51,979 nt of DNA from NCBI GenBank assembly GCA_038330085.1, contig JBBQNP010000015.1:1-51979 (forward strand), written 5' to 3'. Of this stretch, positions 32,732-40,808 are shown piece by piece. The stretch's first letter is position 1. The number at the start of each line of letters is the position of its first letter. This DNA comes from JAEUIA01 sp038330085. GTDB lineage: Bacteria > Planctomycetota > UBA1135 > GCA-002686595. The notes under the pieces are model-generated. The model was not told where the DNA came from, searched no databases, and saw nothing but the letters and a program-made list of their open reading frames with translations. Both the position numbers and the translations under genes were made by a program.

Positions 32732-34321
32732 ATGCGCGCTTCCTGGCTGTTCGGCTTGCTGACGATCTGCATGTTCGCTTCGACGCCGTTCGTGCGCGCG
32801 CAGGAACCCCAAACGACCAAGCCGCCCGAGCCCGCGAAGCTCGTCGTGTGGAACCGCGAGATCGTCGTGCTGCGCACGCTGTTGTTCGGCCTCGAGCCGG
32901 CGACCCGCGTGGAGCAGGCGACGGAACGCATCAACGCGCTGCCCGTCGAACCCGATCCGCAGGTGGTGATCCAACCCGTGACGACAGGAGGAATGTCCGG
33001 CGACATGCTCCTCGTGGACGGCCGACTCGCGCTCACGCTGCTGCCGGGTGACGTCGATCCGGAATCGGGCAAGTCGCTGGAGCAACTCGCCGAAGAGACG
33101 GCGACACGTCGGCGCGAAGTGCTCGCGGCGCGGCTCGAGCAACAGCAAGTCCCGGCGATGCTGCGCGGAATCGGCCTCGCGCTCCTCGCCACGATGCTCG
33201 CTGCGGCGGCATTCATCGTGTGGGCGCGCATCGCGCGCCGCGCGCTCGACCGCATGACGGGCAAGCTCGGCTTCGTGAAGGCGTTGCACGTCGGCGGCAT
33301 CGATCTGCGGCCGACCATCGAGACGGCACGCCTGGCATTCGTGCGCCTGACCTCGCTCGTGCTCGGGGTCATCGTCCTCTACGTCTGGCTGACGTTCGTG
33401 CTCGCGCAGTTCCCCTACAGCCGCCCGTGGAGCGCTCACCTCGGCGCGTTCCTGCTCGAGACGCTCGTGAACATCGGTCGCTCGATCGTCGGCGCGATCT
33501 CCGGCTTGTTCATGGTCTTCCTCATCTACCTGATCGCGCGAGCCGTCGTGCGCATGCTGAAGGGGTTCTTCGTCAGCGTCGAGGCCGGCCGATTGCGCGT
33601 ACGCTGGCTCGAGCCCGAAACCGCGCGCGCGACGCGGCGCATCGTCTCGGTCGTCGTGTGGGCGTTCGCGCTCACGCTCGCGTATCCGTACATCCCCGGG
33701 TCGGACACGCCGGCGTTCAAGGGCGTCAGCGTGCTCATCGGCTTGATGGCGACGCTCGGATCAGCAGGCTTCGTCACGCAGCTCATGAGCGGGCTCGTCG
33801 TCATCTACGCGCGGTCGTTGCGTCTGGGCGAGTACGTGCAGGTGGGCGACAACGAGGGCATCGTCACCGAAGTCGGATTGCTCTCGACCACGTTCGCGAC
33901 GATGCGCAACGAGGAGCTGACGATCCCGAACGGGCTGTTGATCTCGCACGCGACGCAGAACTTGTCGCGCTTGACGGGCGAGAGCGGCGTGCCGCTGTGG
34001 ACGTCGGTGACGATCGGATACGACACGCCCTGGCGGCAGCTTCACGAGCTCTTGATTTCAGCTGCATCGGCGACGGAGAACGTGCGCAAGGATCCGGGCC
34101 CAAGCGTGATCCAGGACGAGTTGTCCGACTACTACGTGCACTACACGCTGCAGGTGCGGCTCGAGAATCCCAAGATGCGTCGCACGACGCTCTCCGATTT
34201 GAACAGCAAGATCCAAGACTCGTTCAACGCCGCGCGCGTGCAGACCATGTCGCCGCACTATCGCGCGCGCGCCACGGAGCCCGTGCTCGGGCCGCCCGGT
34301 CCGGAAGCGCCGACGAACTGA
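32732..34321 (+). CDS. MscS-family mechanosensitive ion channel
   Basis: 529 residues from ATG 32732, where a signal peptide begins (MRASWLFGLLTICMFASTPF); the frame is open 27 codons further upstream. An exported N-terminal region (about 25-145) precedes several membrane helices (about 150-175, 205-230, 245-285, 305-340). The MscS core follows: GVSVLIGLMATLGSAGFVTQ as pore helix, SLRLGEYVQVGDNEGIVTEV and ELTIPNGLLI as the beta domain, then the C-terminal alpha/beta domain. It should open on membrane tension to release solutes during osmotic downshock. The pore-helix Gly/Ala pattern is kept. It is followed 9 bp later by palindrome copy 4. Confidence 0.9.
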   Translation: MRASWLFGLLTICMFASTPFVRAQEPQTTKPPEPAKLVVWNREIVVLRTLLFGLEPATRVEQATERINALPVEPDPQVVIQPVTTGGMSGDMLLVDGRLALTLLPGDVDPESGKSLEQLAEETATRRREVLAARLEQQQVPAMLRGIGLALLATMLAAAAFIVWARIARRALDRMTGKLGFVKALHVGGIDLRPTIETARLAFVRLTSLVLGVIVLYVWLTFVLAQFPYSRPWSAHLGAFLLETLVNIGRSIVGAISGLFMVFLIYLIARAVVRMLKGFFVSVEAGRLRVRWLEPETARATRRIVSVVVWAFALTLAYPYIPGSDTPAFKGVSVLIGLMATLGSAGFVTQLMSGLVVIYARSLRLGEYVQVGDNEGIVTEVGLLSTTFATMRNEELTIPNGLLISHATQNLSRLTGESGVPLWTSVTIGYDTPWRQLHELLISAASATENVRKDPGPSVIQDELSDYYVHYTLQVRLENPKMRRTTLSDLNSKIQDSFNAARVQTMSPHYRARATEPVLGPPGPEAPTN

Positions 34322-34329
34322 GCGACGAC

Positions 34330-34358
34330 GCGCGTACGGAGGCAGCCTCCGTACGCGC
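34330..34358. repeat. Post-stop palindrome, copy 4
   Basis: The most perfect copy: 14-bp arms (GCGCGTACGGAGGC and its complement) around a single A, 9 bp after the MscS stop and between convergent genes. Confidence 0.85.
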
Positions 34359-34555
34359 CCGCGGCCTGACGTCGCATTCCATCTCGGGCCGTTTGAGCAC
34401 GATTGCCAACGCGGATGCAGGAGCTGCGATCACAGCAGACGGAGCGCTCGGCGGAGTCGGACTCTGACAACCGCTCACGGTGGTGGACAGGATGCGCCGG
34501 CATGCCTTTCGGATGCAGAGCGGATGCCGGGCATCGTCAGCGTGCGCGAGTCAGC

Positions 34556-36157
34556 TCACTCCCTGTCGGTCGGATCGTTGAACAGCACCGGAAGCTTGAT
34601 GCTGCCGTGTCCGTTCAACGGATACCCCGGCGCATTGATGTTCACCGGATCGAGGTTCGACGCCGTGTCGGGCGGAGAGAACAGCACCAACGTGTTCAAG
34701 AACGCATACACCTGTGCCTTGCGGAAGTCCGCCAGTCCCACGAAGCGATCGTGCGCGAGTTGCGCTTCTCCGCCGTGACGCAGGATCGCGTCCTCCAGCG
34801 TCTGACTACGTCCGTCGTGCCCGTACGGCGCCGTCGAACCGACGCCCCACAACGGCGTGGTCATGAACTTCGTCGTCACCGTGCCGTCGAAGTTGCGCTC
34901 GTGAAAGCCCGTTCCGAGATCGTGCCGCTTCAGATCGGCGTAGAAGTTCTTGACCACGAACGAGCCGCCGATCGGAGTCCTCATCGCGGGGAACCCCGAG
35001 CCGTCGTTCACCATGTTGAACAGCGGCGTCGCTGTCGCGAAGTAGCGGTTGAACACGCCGTTCGAGTGCACCGGATCGTAGACCGTCTCGACGTCCGCGA
35101 ATCGCCGATCGTGATCGACCGTCAGATCCTGCACGTGACACACGGTGCAGCCGAGGTATCCGAGCATGCGCTGACCGTCGAGCGTGTCCTGCGTCTGCCG
35201 ACCGAGACCCGGCTTGAAGTAGTTGAGCAGGTAGAACTCCAGGTCGTCGACGAGGCTTTGCGGCACTTCGTTCACGACGCCGTCGAGGTCCGGATCCGAC
35301 GTCGTCGTCGCCGCGGGTGCGGCATCGATCGCGTCGATAGAACCGCTCAAGTGCATCCCCGCCGGCGTCACGACGTCCTGGCCCGCGGCTGCATTCGAAA
35401 GATCCGGATCGACGGACTGCAGGCCCATCTCGGCGTTTAACGCACCGACGATGAACTCGCGCATCGAGATCGTCTTGCCCTGCGCGAAGAACGGGCGCAC
35501 GCGCAAGTCGGCATCGACGCCGACCACGGCGCTCGTGTCGACGACACCGCTCGGAGACGACGTGATCGAGCCGTAGTGGATTCCCTTCGCGACCAACGGA
35601 AGCGTCGCACTCAGCCCGCTCGATTGCGCTTGCGCGACTGCTTGCGAGCGGATTGCGCGCAGTTGCTGCGTGATCTCGTCGGCGAGCATCTCCTTCAGCC
35701 CCAGCCCGAACAGGTGCGGCGCATCGCGGCTGTCCGGACGTGTGAACACGTTGCCGCCGACACCCGCGGATCCGGCCGGCCTGCCGTGGCAAGAGGCGCA
35801 GCTATCCGAGAGACCAGCGCCCAATGCGCCATCCAGGTCCAGGTTTCCGATGCCGTCGTCCTTGCGCGGACCGAGCCCTTGAGCGTGCGTGAACTTGCGC
35901 TGGAACAACTGCCGTCCGCGCTGAATCGAACGGAACGGATCGCGCGAGATCATGAACATCGACGTGTTCGGCGTCATCGCGTCTCCGCGTCCCGCTCCGA
36001 TCTCGTCGGTGAGCGACTTCACGATCCCGGACTGGATGGTGTTCGGCGTCTGCGTCTGGTCCGTCAACTGCGCGCGTGCGAAAGCGGGCAGGACGAGCAC
36101 GATCAGTGCGGCGCAAAGCGGGATACGAATCAGCTGGAAGCGAATCGGATTCGACAC
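34556..36157 (-). CDS. Di-heme oxidoreductase (cytochrome c peroxidase-like)
   Basis: 533 residues. The start is GTG 36157 because GGAGGA (36165-36170) lies 7 nt upstream and a signal peptide follows directly (RFQLIRIPLCAALIVLVLPA, cleavage near ARA). Two c-type heme sites are present, CASCH at 120-124 and CTVCH at 337-341. The blocks LSDSCASCHGRPAG, GLGLKEMLADEI, LGRQTQDTLDGQRMLGYLGC and TTPLWGVGSTAPYGHDGR are typical of the DHOR ('thiol oxidoreductase') group. It would act in the periplasm in electron transfer or peroxide reduction; substrate unknown. It is divergent from the thioredoxin/MsrA-like gene. Confidence 0.86.
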   Translation of the reverse strand: MSNPIRFQLIRIPLCAALIVLVLPAFARAQLTDQTQTPNTIQSGIVKSLTDEIGAGRGDAMTPNTSMFMISRDPFRSIQRGRQLFQRKFTHAQGLGPRKDDGIGNLDLDGALGAGLSDSCASCHGRPAGSAGVGGNVFTRPDSRDAPHLFGLGLKEMLADEITQQLRAIRSQAVAQAQSSGLSATLPLVAKGIHYGSITSSPSGVVDTSAVVGVDADLRVRPFFAQGKTISMREFIVGALNAEMGLQSVDPDLSNAAAGQDVVTPAGMHLSGSIDAIDAAPAATTTSDPDLDGVVNEVPQSLVDDLEFYLLNYFKPGLGRQTQDTLDGQRMLGYLGCTVCHVQDLTVDHDRRFADVETVYDPVHSNGVFNRYFATATPLFNMVNDGSGFPAMRTPIGGSFVVKNFYADLKRHDLGTGFHERNFDGTVTTKFMTTPLWGVGSTAPYGHDGRSQTLEDAILRHGGEAQLAHDRFVGLADFRKAQVYAFLNTLVLFSPPDTASNLDPVNINAPGYPLNGHGSIKLPVLFNDPTDRE

Positions 36158-36164
36158 GGCGGGG

Positions 36165-36170
36165 TCCTCC
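36165..36170 (-). promoter_or_regulatory. Shine-Dalgarno sequence fixing a GTG start
   Basis: GGAGGA on the minus strand, 7 nt before GTG 36157. It decides the start of the di-heme oxidoreductase over an ATG 31 codons further upstream. Confidence 0.75.
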
Positions 36171-36456
36171 ACAGAGCGTTCTTGGATGCCTGAGGGATCC
36201 CCGGGGGAATCGGGCGCATTGCATCTCGAGTCCGGGGGAACTCTCGGCAACCAATTACCTGCTGGCCGGAACTAACGCAGACAAGAATTCCGGGACAATT
36301 CTGCGACCGGGGCAATTGGGGCCGCGGATGGGACCTCGCGGCGGCGGTTTGGACCTTTCATGCGGCGGTGCACCCCGTCGGGCGGCTTACTCCGCTCTTC
36401 TGAAAGGCCTGGAATGCCCGTCCCCGGAGCATGATCGGCTGCGTACAGTCGGGCTC
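36171..36456. promoter_or_regulatory. Divergent intergenic region, relatively A/T-rich core
   Basis: Lies between the oxidoreductase and the thioredoxin/MsrA-like gene. It has a visibly lower-GC core around 36250-36320 (aactaacgcagacaagaatt). Two similar boxes, CCGGGacAATT and CCGGGgcAATT, lie about 25 bp apart and may be regulatory. No clear promoter pair was identified. Confidence 0.35.
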
Positions 36457-36468
36457 GGAGGTCGCCGC

Positions 36469-37515
36469 ATGTTGTTCGTTTCCCTCATCCTGTCCTCGAT
36501 CCTCGTCGCTGACGACGCGCGCCCGCCTGAACTCGGGCGCGTCGCTTTCGGCAGCGATCTCGACGCGGCGCTAGCGCTCTCGAAATCGAGCGGCAAGCCC
36601 GTCTTCGTGCTGTTCGACGAGATCCCCGGTTGTGCGACGTGCAAGGGTTTCGGTCGCGGTCCACTTTCGAACCCCCTTCTCGTCGAAGCGATCGAGACGC
36701 TCTTCGTTCCGATGGTGATCCACAACAACGTCGGCGGCGCGGACGCAGCCGCGTTGAAGCGCTTCAACGAGCCGGCCTGGAACAATCCGGTCGTGCGCTT
36801 CCTCGATGCGCACGGCACCGACGTGGTCGCGCGCGCGGACGGAGTCTGGAGCGAGAGCGGCATCGCGGACCGTCTTGTCGCCGCGTTGACGAGCGCACAC
36901 CGCGACGTGCCCGGATGGCTGATGCTCGCGCGCGACGAACTCGATGAGACGCAGCCGGCACGCGCGGTGTTCTCGATGTCGTGCTTCTGGGAGGGTCAAG
37001 GCCGACTCGGCGCGATCGAAGGCGTCGTCGATGCGCGTCCGTGCTTCGTGAACGGTTCGGAAGCGTGCGAAGTGCTCTTCCGACCGTCGCGCGTCTCGTA
37101 CTCGGCGCTGGTGAAGCGCGCGCGTGAGCTCGAATGCGCGGGCACTGTGTGGGCCGTAGACGCGGACCAGGAGAAGCAAGCCAACGCGATCGCGAACGGC
37201 AACGTGAAGCATCTCTCGTCGCCCGTCCGCCCCGCGCCGGATTCCGATGACCTGCGCAGCTTGAAGCCCGACACGCTGTTGATGTCGTTGCCGCTGACGC
37301 GTGCCCAGCGCGTGCGTGCGAACGGTCTGCGACGCGCCGGCGAGGAGCTCGAAGGCAAAGCGATCACACATCGTCAGGTGGTGCTCGCAGCCTACGTCAA
37401 GGGCGCAATGGGGGGCCGTCCAGAGGTGCTCGAAGGTCTGGAGTACCCGAGCGATGCTCGCAAGCTCGCTGAGTACGAGGACCAACTGCGCGCACGCATC
37501 GGTCAGCAGCACTGA
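36469..37515 (+). CDS. Exported thioredoxin-like / MsrA-like fusion protein
   Basis: 348 residues; GGAGG at 36457-36461 is 7 nt before ATG 36469. A short signal peptide (MLFVSLILSSILVADDA) leads to a thioredoxin-like domain (about 22-145). Its active site reads IPGCATC (52-58), like the VPGU/C-type thioredoxin-like (seleno)proteins. A second domain from about 160 resembles peptide methionine sulfoxide reductase A: AVFSMSCFWEGQGRLGAIEG, CEVLFRPSRVSYSALVKRA. It has Cys172 where MsrA has its catalytic Cys, but the Glu three residues after the Trp is Gln177. This fits a self-reducing repair enzyme for oxidised exported proteins, or a degenerate relative. The opposite-strand neighbour is a heme oxidoreductase, so a periplasmic redox theme is plausible. 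Confidence 0.7.
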   Translation: MLFVSLILSSILVADDARPPELGRVAFGSDLDAALALSKSSGKPVFVLFDEIPGCATCKGFGRGPLSNPLLVEAIETLFVPMVIHNNVGGADAAALKRFNEPAWNNPVVRFLDAHGTDVVARADGVWSESGIADRLVAALTSAHRDVPGWLMLARDELDETQPARAVFSMSCFWEGQGRLGAIEGVVDARPCFVNGSEACEVLFRPSRVSYSALVKRARELECAGTVWAVDADQEKQANAIANGNVKHLSSPVRPAPDSDDLRSLKPDTLLMSLPLTRAQRVRANGLRRAGEELEGKAITHRQVVLAAYVKGAMGGRPEVLEGLEYPSDARKLAEYEDQLRARIGQQH

Positions 37516-37586
37516 CACACGCCGGTCCTGTGCTGAGATTGGAACTCGCCCCACATCGGGACGGGTTCCGTCCGTCGGGGTCGCGC

Positions 37587-37691
37587 TCAGCGCAGTGGAC
37601 CACTGGCACCGTATTTCTGCCACATGTACGTGGCTTGACGCAGGGTGACGAACTCGCGCGTCGCCCAATCAAGTCGTGACCATGGAGCCAT
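37587..37691 (-). CDS. Possible 34-residue small protein or gene remnant
   Basis: The minus-strand frame from ATG 37691 begins MAPWSRLDWATREFVTLRQA and ends KYGASGPLR before TGA at 37587-37589. The composition is protein-like (Trp, Tyr, Gln), unlike shadow frames. The same frame stays open about 15 codons further upstream (NQIESGLGP before the Met). It overlaps the inverted repeat at 37658-37727. Family unknown; it may be a fragment of a lost gene. Confidence 0.3.
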   Translation of the reverse strand: MAPWSRLDWATREFVTLRQATYMWQKYGASGPLR

Positions 37692-37727
37692 GGGGCCGAG
37701 ACCGCTCTCGATTTGATTGGGCGACGC
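37658..37727. repeat. Long inverted repeat with 15- to 19-bp arms
   Basis: GCGTCGCCCAATCAA (37658-37672) is the exact complement of TTGATTGGGCGACGC (37713-37727). Allowing one G-T pair the arms reach 19 bp. The 32-nt centre holds two CCATGG sites. It lies 145 bp before the cation exchanger start. Its arms carry the CGCCCAATCAAG sequence also seen at 51912. Confidence 0.75.
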
Positions 37728-37871
37728 ACGTTCCCGTCAGTTCGATCGGCGCCCCTCTGTCAGCACCCGACGGTTCCTCGTTTCGCTCATCGAAGTGGTC
37801 CTTCGCGCAGCGAACCCGACGCGAACCTTGCTGTTCACTGCCCATCCAGCGCAGGATCCCACCGCCAACCG

Positions 37872-39044
37872 ATGAGCACCGATCCCCACAAACGATCCGC
37901 AGCGAACCCCGCCCCCACGGCGCCGGCGCGAAAAGCGTGGATGAGCCCGCTCAACTGGCTGCTCCTCGCAGTACCGGTTGCCGTCGTGATGAGGCTCGCT
38001 GGTGCATCGGGCGTCACCATGTTCATCGGCGCGGGCCTCGGCGTCCTGCCGCTCGCCGGTTTGATCGGTCGCGCAACTGAAGCGCTCGCCGCGCGCGCGG
38101 GCGCGGGTATCGGCGGCCTCTTGAACGCGACGTTCGGCAACGCGGCCGAGCTCATCATCGCGCTGATACTCCTCTCGCGCGGACCGGCGCTCTATCCCGT
38201 CGTGCGCGCGTCGTTGACCGGATCGATCCTCGGCAACCTCTTGCTCGTGCTCGGCGCTTCGATCGCACTCGGAGGCATGCGTCGCGAGAAGCAGACGTTC
38301 AACAGGACCGCGGCCGGCATCGGAACGACGCTGCTCGCCATCGCTGCGGCGGGGCTGCTCATCCCGACGATGCTCTATTACCTGCCGCGCGTGCTCGGCA
38401 CAGCGGAGCAGACGCAAGGGGTCGAACACCTGAGCGTCGAAATCGCGGTCGTCCTCATCCTCTTGTACGCGTTGAGCCTGGTGTTCAGCTTGCGCACGCA
38501 TGCGCACCTGTACGGCGACGACGACGAGGACGATGAAGCGGACGAGCACGTGTGGCGCGTGTCGACGTCGATCGGCGTGCTGCTCGGCGCGATGGTGGCG
38601 GTCGCGTTCCTGAGCGAGTGGATGGTCGGCTCGATCGAGGCCGCGACGCAAGCGCTCGGGCTGAACGCGATCTTCGTCGGCGTCATCGTGGTGGGCGTGA
38701 TCGGCAACGCAGCCGAGCACGTGACCGCGTGCCAGATGGCGATGAAGGGCAAGATGGACCTCGCGCTGCAGATCGCGGTCAGCAGCAGCACGCAGGTCGC
38801 GCTGTTCGTCGCACCCGTGCTCGTTTTCGCGAGCCTTTGGATGGGTCACGCCTACCCGCTCGACCTGCACTTCGGCCCGTTCGAGGTCGTGAGCATCGTC
38901 ATCAGCATCGCCGTCGTGTCGCTCGTCGCGCGCGACGGCGAGTCGAACTGGCTCGAGGGCGTGATGCTGCTCGCGCTGTACGTGATCCTCGGCCTCGCGT
39001 TCTACAACTTGCCGGCGATGGCGGCGGAGACAACGGGACAATGA
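37872..39044 (+). CDS. CAX-family calcium/proton (cation) exchanger
   Basis: 390 residues with about eleven membrane helices. The two inverted alpha-repeats each carry the signature: TFGNAAELIIALILL (GNAAE at 89-93) and IGNAAEHVTACQMAM (GNAAE at 278-282). The Glu residues bind the cation. Between the halves is a strongly acidic cytoplasmic loop (GDDDEDDEADEH, about 215-226), as in many CAX proteins. It exports Ca2+ or a similar divalent cation in exchange for H+ across the inner membrane. ATG 37872 is chosen because the membrane domain follows at once; upstream codons look non-coding. The 70-bp inverted repeat lies in its leader. Confidence 0.92.
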   Translation: MSTDPHKRSAANPAPTAPARKAWMSPLNWLLLAVPVAVVMRLAGASGVTMFIGAGLGVLPLAGLIGRATEALAARAGAGIGGLLNATFGNAAELIIALILLSRGPALYPVVRASLTGSILGNLLLVLGASIALGGMRREKQTFNRTAAGIGTTLLAIAAAGLLIPTMLYYLPRVLGTAEQTQGVEHLSVEIAVVLILLYALSLVFSLRTHAHLYGDDDEDDEADEHVWRVSTSIGVLLGAMVAVAFLSEWMVGSIEAATQALGLNAIFVGVIVVGVIGNAAEHVTACQMAMKGKMDLALQIAVSSSTQVALFVAPVLVFASLWMGHAYPLDLHFGPFEVVSIVISIAVVSLVARDGESNWLEGVMLLALYVILGLAFYNLPAMAAETTGQ

Positions 39045-39120
39045 GGGCGTCCGCGCTCTCGGCCTCGACCCTCGAGTCACCGCAGATACGCTTGCTAACT
39101 TTGCAGCGCAAAGCCGCTCG

Positions 39121-40476
39121 TCAAACCAGGATCGCTTCGTGCCGACGCACGTGCTCGAGTGCGCGATCCGCGGCCTCCAGCAGGATCGCGCGGTCTCGGT
39201 CGAACTGTACGGTCTGATCGATCAACTCGCGGAACCACTCCATCTGCTCGATCACGAGCGCGCGCCGATCACCCCGCTTCGTCGCCCTTCCGACGGTCGC
39301 CAGCGCGTCGATCTGGTGCGCGAGCACGTTGAGGTTGCCGCTCGCGTACTGACGGATCTCGTCGCAGGCCGCACGCAGGAAGCGCTCGAACGAGGGCCCG
39401 GGGCTGACGACACGCAACACGCCGTCGTCCGAGCGGAACGTCGGCTCGATGTGCCGATCGCAGAGCCGCACCAGGATCGCGCCGAGGTAGTCGACGCACG
39501 TCGCGGCGGTCGTGGAGTCGTTGATGCCGGGCGAAAGTGCTTTCAACGCGATGTCGACGAGCTGGCGGATGCCGAAGCTGACGTCCTGGTCGATCGTGCG
39601 GTAGACGCCGATCCCGTACAGCGGCGCGAGGTCAGGGAACTTCTGGTCGCTCGCGTCTGCGTAGACGCTTCCGCCGGCGCGCGGGTGACGCGCGATCCAT
39701 GCGATCGGAACGCCATCGACCACGAAGTCCCCCACCATGCGCTCGACTCGCACGATCAGCTCGTCGTGAGCAGTGATTCGCAGCAGGTTGGCAAAATCGA
39801 TGTGCTGGATGTACCCGGTCGCCGGCGCCAGAACCGGCATCCAGGCAACATCAGGCACCACTGACAGCACCTCTACGGGATCGCTCCATGCCCCCGAGTG
39901 CGCACGTTCGACGGGGTACAGCCGCTCGAGCGTGGCGACCGTCTCGCGCGTGACGCGCGCCGTGATCTGCGAAGCCTGCAACGTCGACGAAATGTGGTGC
40001 ACGAAGAAGATCAGCACGCCGATGCCGACGATCGCGAGCAGCACGCCGAGGAACACCGCGAGCGACGGCACGAAGGCGAACTCTTCCGAACCGCGGATCG
40101 TGCGCAGGACGACGATGCAGTACGCGTAGATGCCGACGAAGATCCCGAGCACGACTTGGTTGGCGCGGTCGCGCATGAAGTTGCGCAGGATGCGCGGCGT
40201 GTACTGGCTCGACGCCTGCGTCACCGCGACGACCGTGATCGAGAACGTGACGCCCGCGACGGTGATCATCGAGCTCGCGATGCCCGAGAGGAGGCTGCGC
40301 GAACCCTGCGCGCTCGCGCCGAAGATGCGCGGCCATTTCGCCAGGAATTCCGGTCCGACGCGGCTCGAAAGCTCGACCATGCCGACGGCGAGCGCGACGG
40401 AGCCGAGGACGATCAGGCTGGGCACGAACCACAAGCTGCCGATGACGTTGGACCACAGATTTCGTAGGCGGTTCAT
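39121..40476 (-). CDS. DUF2254 membrane protein
   Basis: 451 residues. Four membrane helices occupy the N-terminal part (about 15-35, 65-90, 105-125, 132-158). Around the second is SSMITVAGVTFSITVVAVTQ, then ASSQYTPRILRNFMRDR, the hallmark of DUF2254. The soluble C-terminal domain has FGIRQLVDIALKALSPGIND and TTAATCVDYLGAIL. The family is widespread and uncharacterised; channel-like and stress-related roles have been suggested but not shown. It is divergent from the SNF2 helicase with a 332-bp gap and convergent with the cation exchanger. Confidence 0.88.
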   Translation of the reverse strand: MNRLRNLWSNVIGSLWFVPSLIVLGSVALAVGMVELSSRVGPEFLAKWPRIFGASAQGSRSLLSGIASSMITVAGVTFSITVVAVTQASSQYTPRILRNFMRDRANQVVLGIFVGIYAYCIVVLRTIRGSEEFAFVPSLAVFLGVLLAIVGIGVLIFFVHHISSTLQASQITARVTRETVATLERLYPVERAHSGAWSDPVEVLSVVPDVAWMPVLAPATGYIQHIDFANLLRITAHDELIVRVERMVGDFVVDGVPIAWIARHPRAGGSVYADASDQKFPDLAPLYGIGVYRTIDQDVSFGIRQLVDIALKALSPGINDSTTAATCVDYLGAILVRLCDRHIEPTFRSDDGVLRVVSPGPSFERFLRAACDEIRQYASGNLNVLAHQIDALATVGRATKRGDRRALVIEQMEWFRELIDQTVQFDRDRAILLEAADRALEHVRRHEAILV

Positions 40477-40808
40477 GGATTGGATTCGTCGAGGACCCTC
40501 GGATGGGGGCGCGCGGTGTGCCCCTTCGTCGTGGACGAGCGATCATCGATCGCAAAGCACGCACCACCGCGGATCATCCGGGCTTCACTCGCGAACAGCT
40601 CGTGCGGCCACGCTGCAGTACGTCGCGTGAGTGTACGGCTTTGTACACGCGGGGTCTCTCGCACGATGCCGCTCGCGCTGCAAGAGCAGTGAGCGAGCCA
40701 GATGTCTCGAGTCGGTGCAGGATGCGCAAGCAGAGGCGGACTCGTGATGGGCGCGCATCAAGTCGAGTCATTAGAATCCGTTCCAGTCAGACGCAGACCG
40801 AAGTTCGC
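40477..40808. promoter_or_regulatory. 332-bp divergent intergenic region
   Basis: Separates the DUF2254 gene from the helicase gene. It contains the symmetric site GTGTAC-ggcttt-GTACAC at 40631-40648, a possible operator or short hairpin. A TAGAAT box lies at 40772-40777, 32 bp before the helicase start, and could be a -10 element; no good -35 partner is visible. The open frame through this stretch looks non-coding. Confidence 0.4.
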
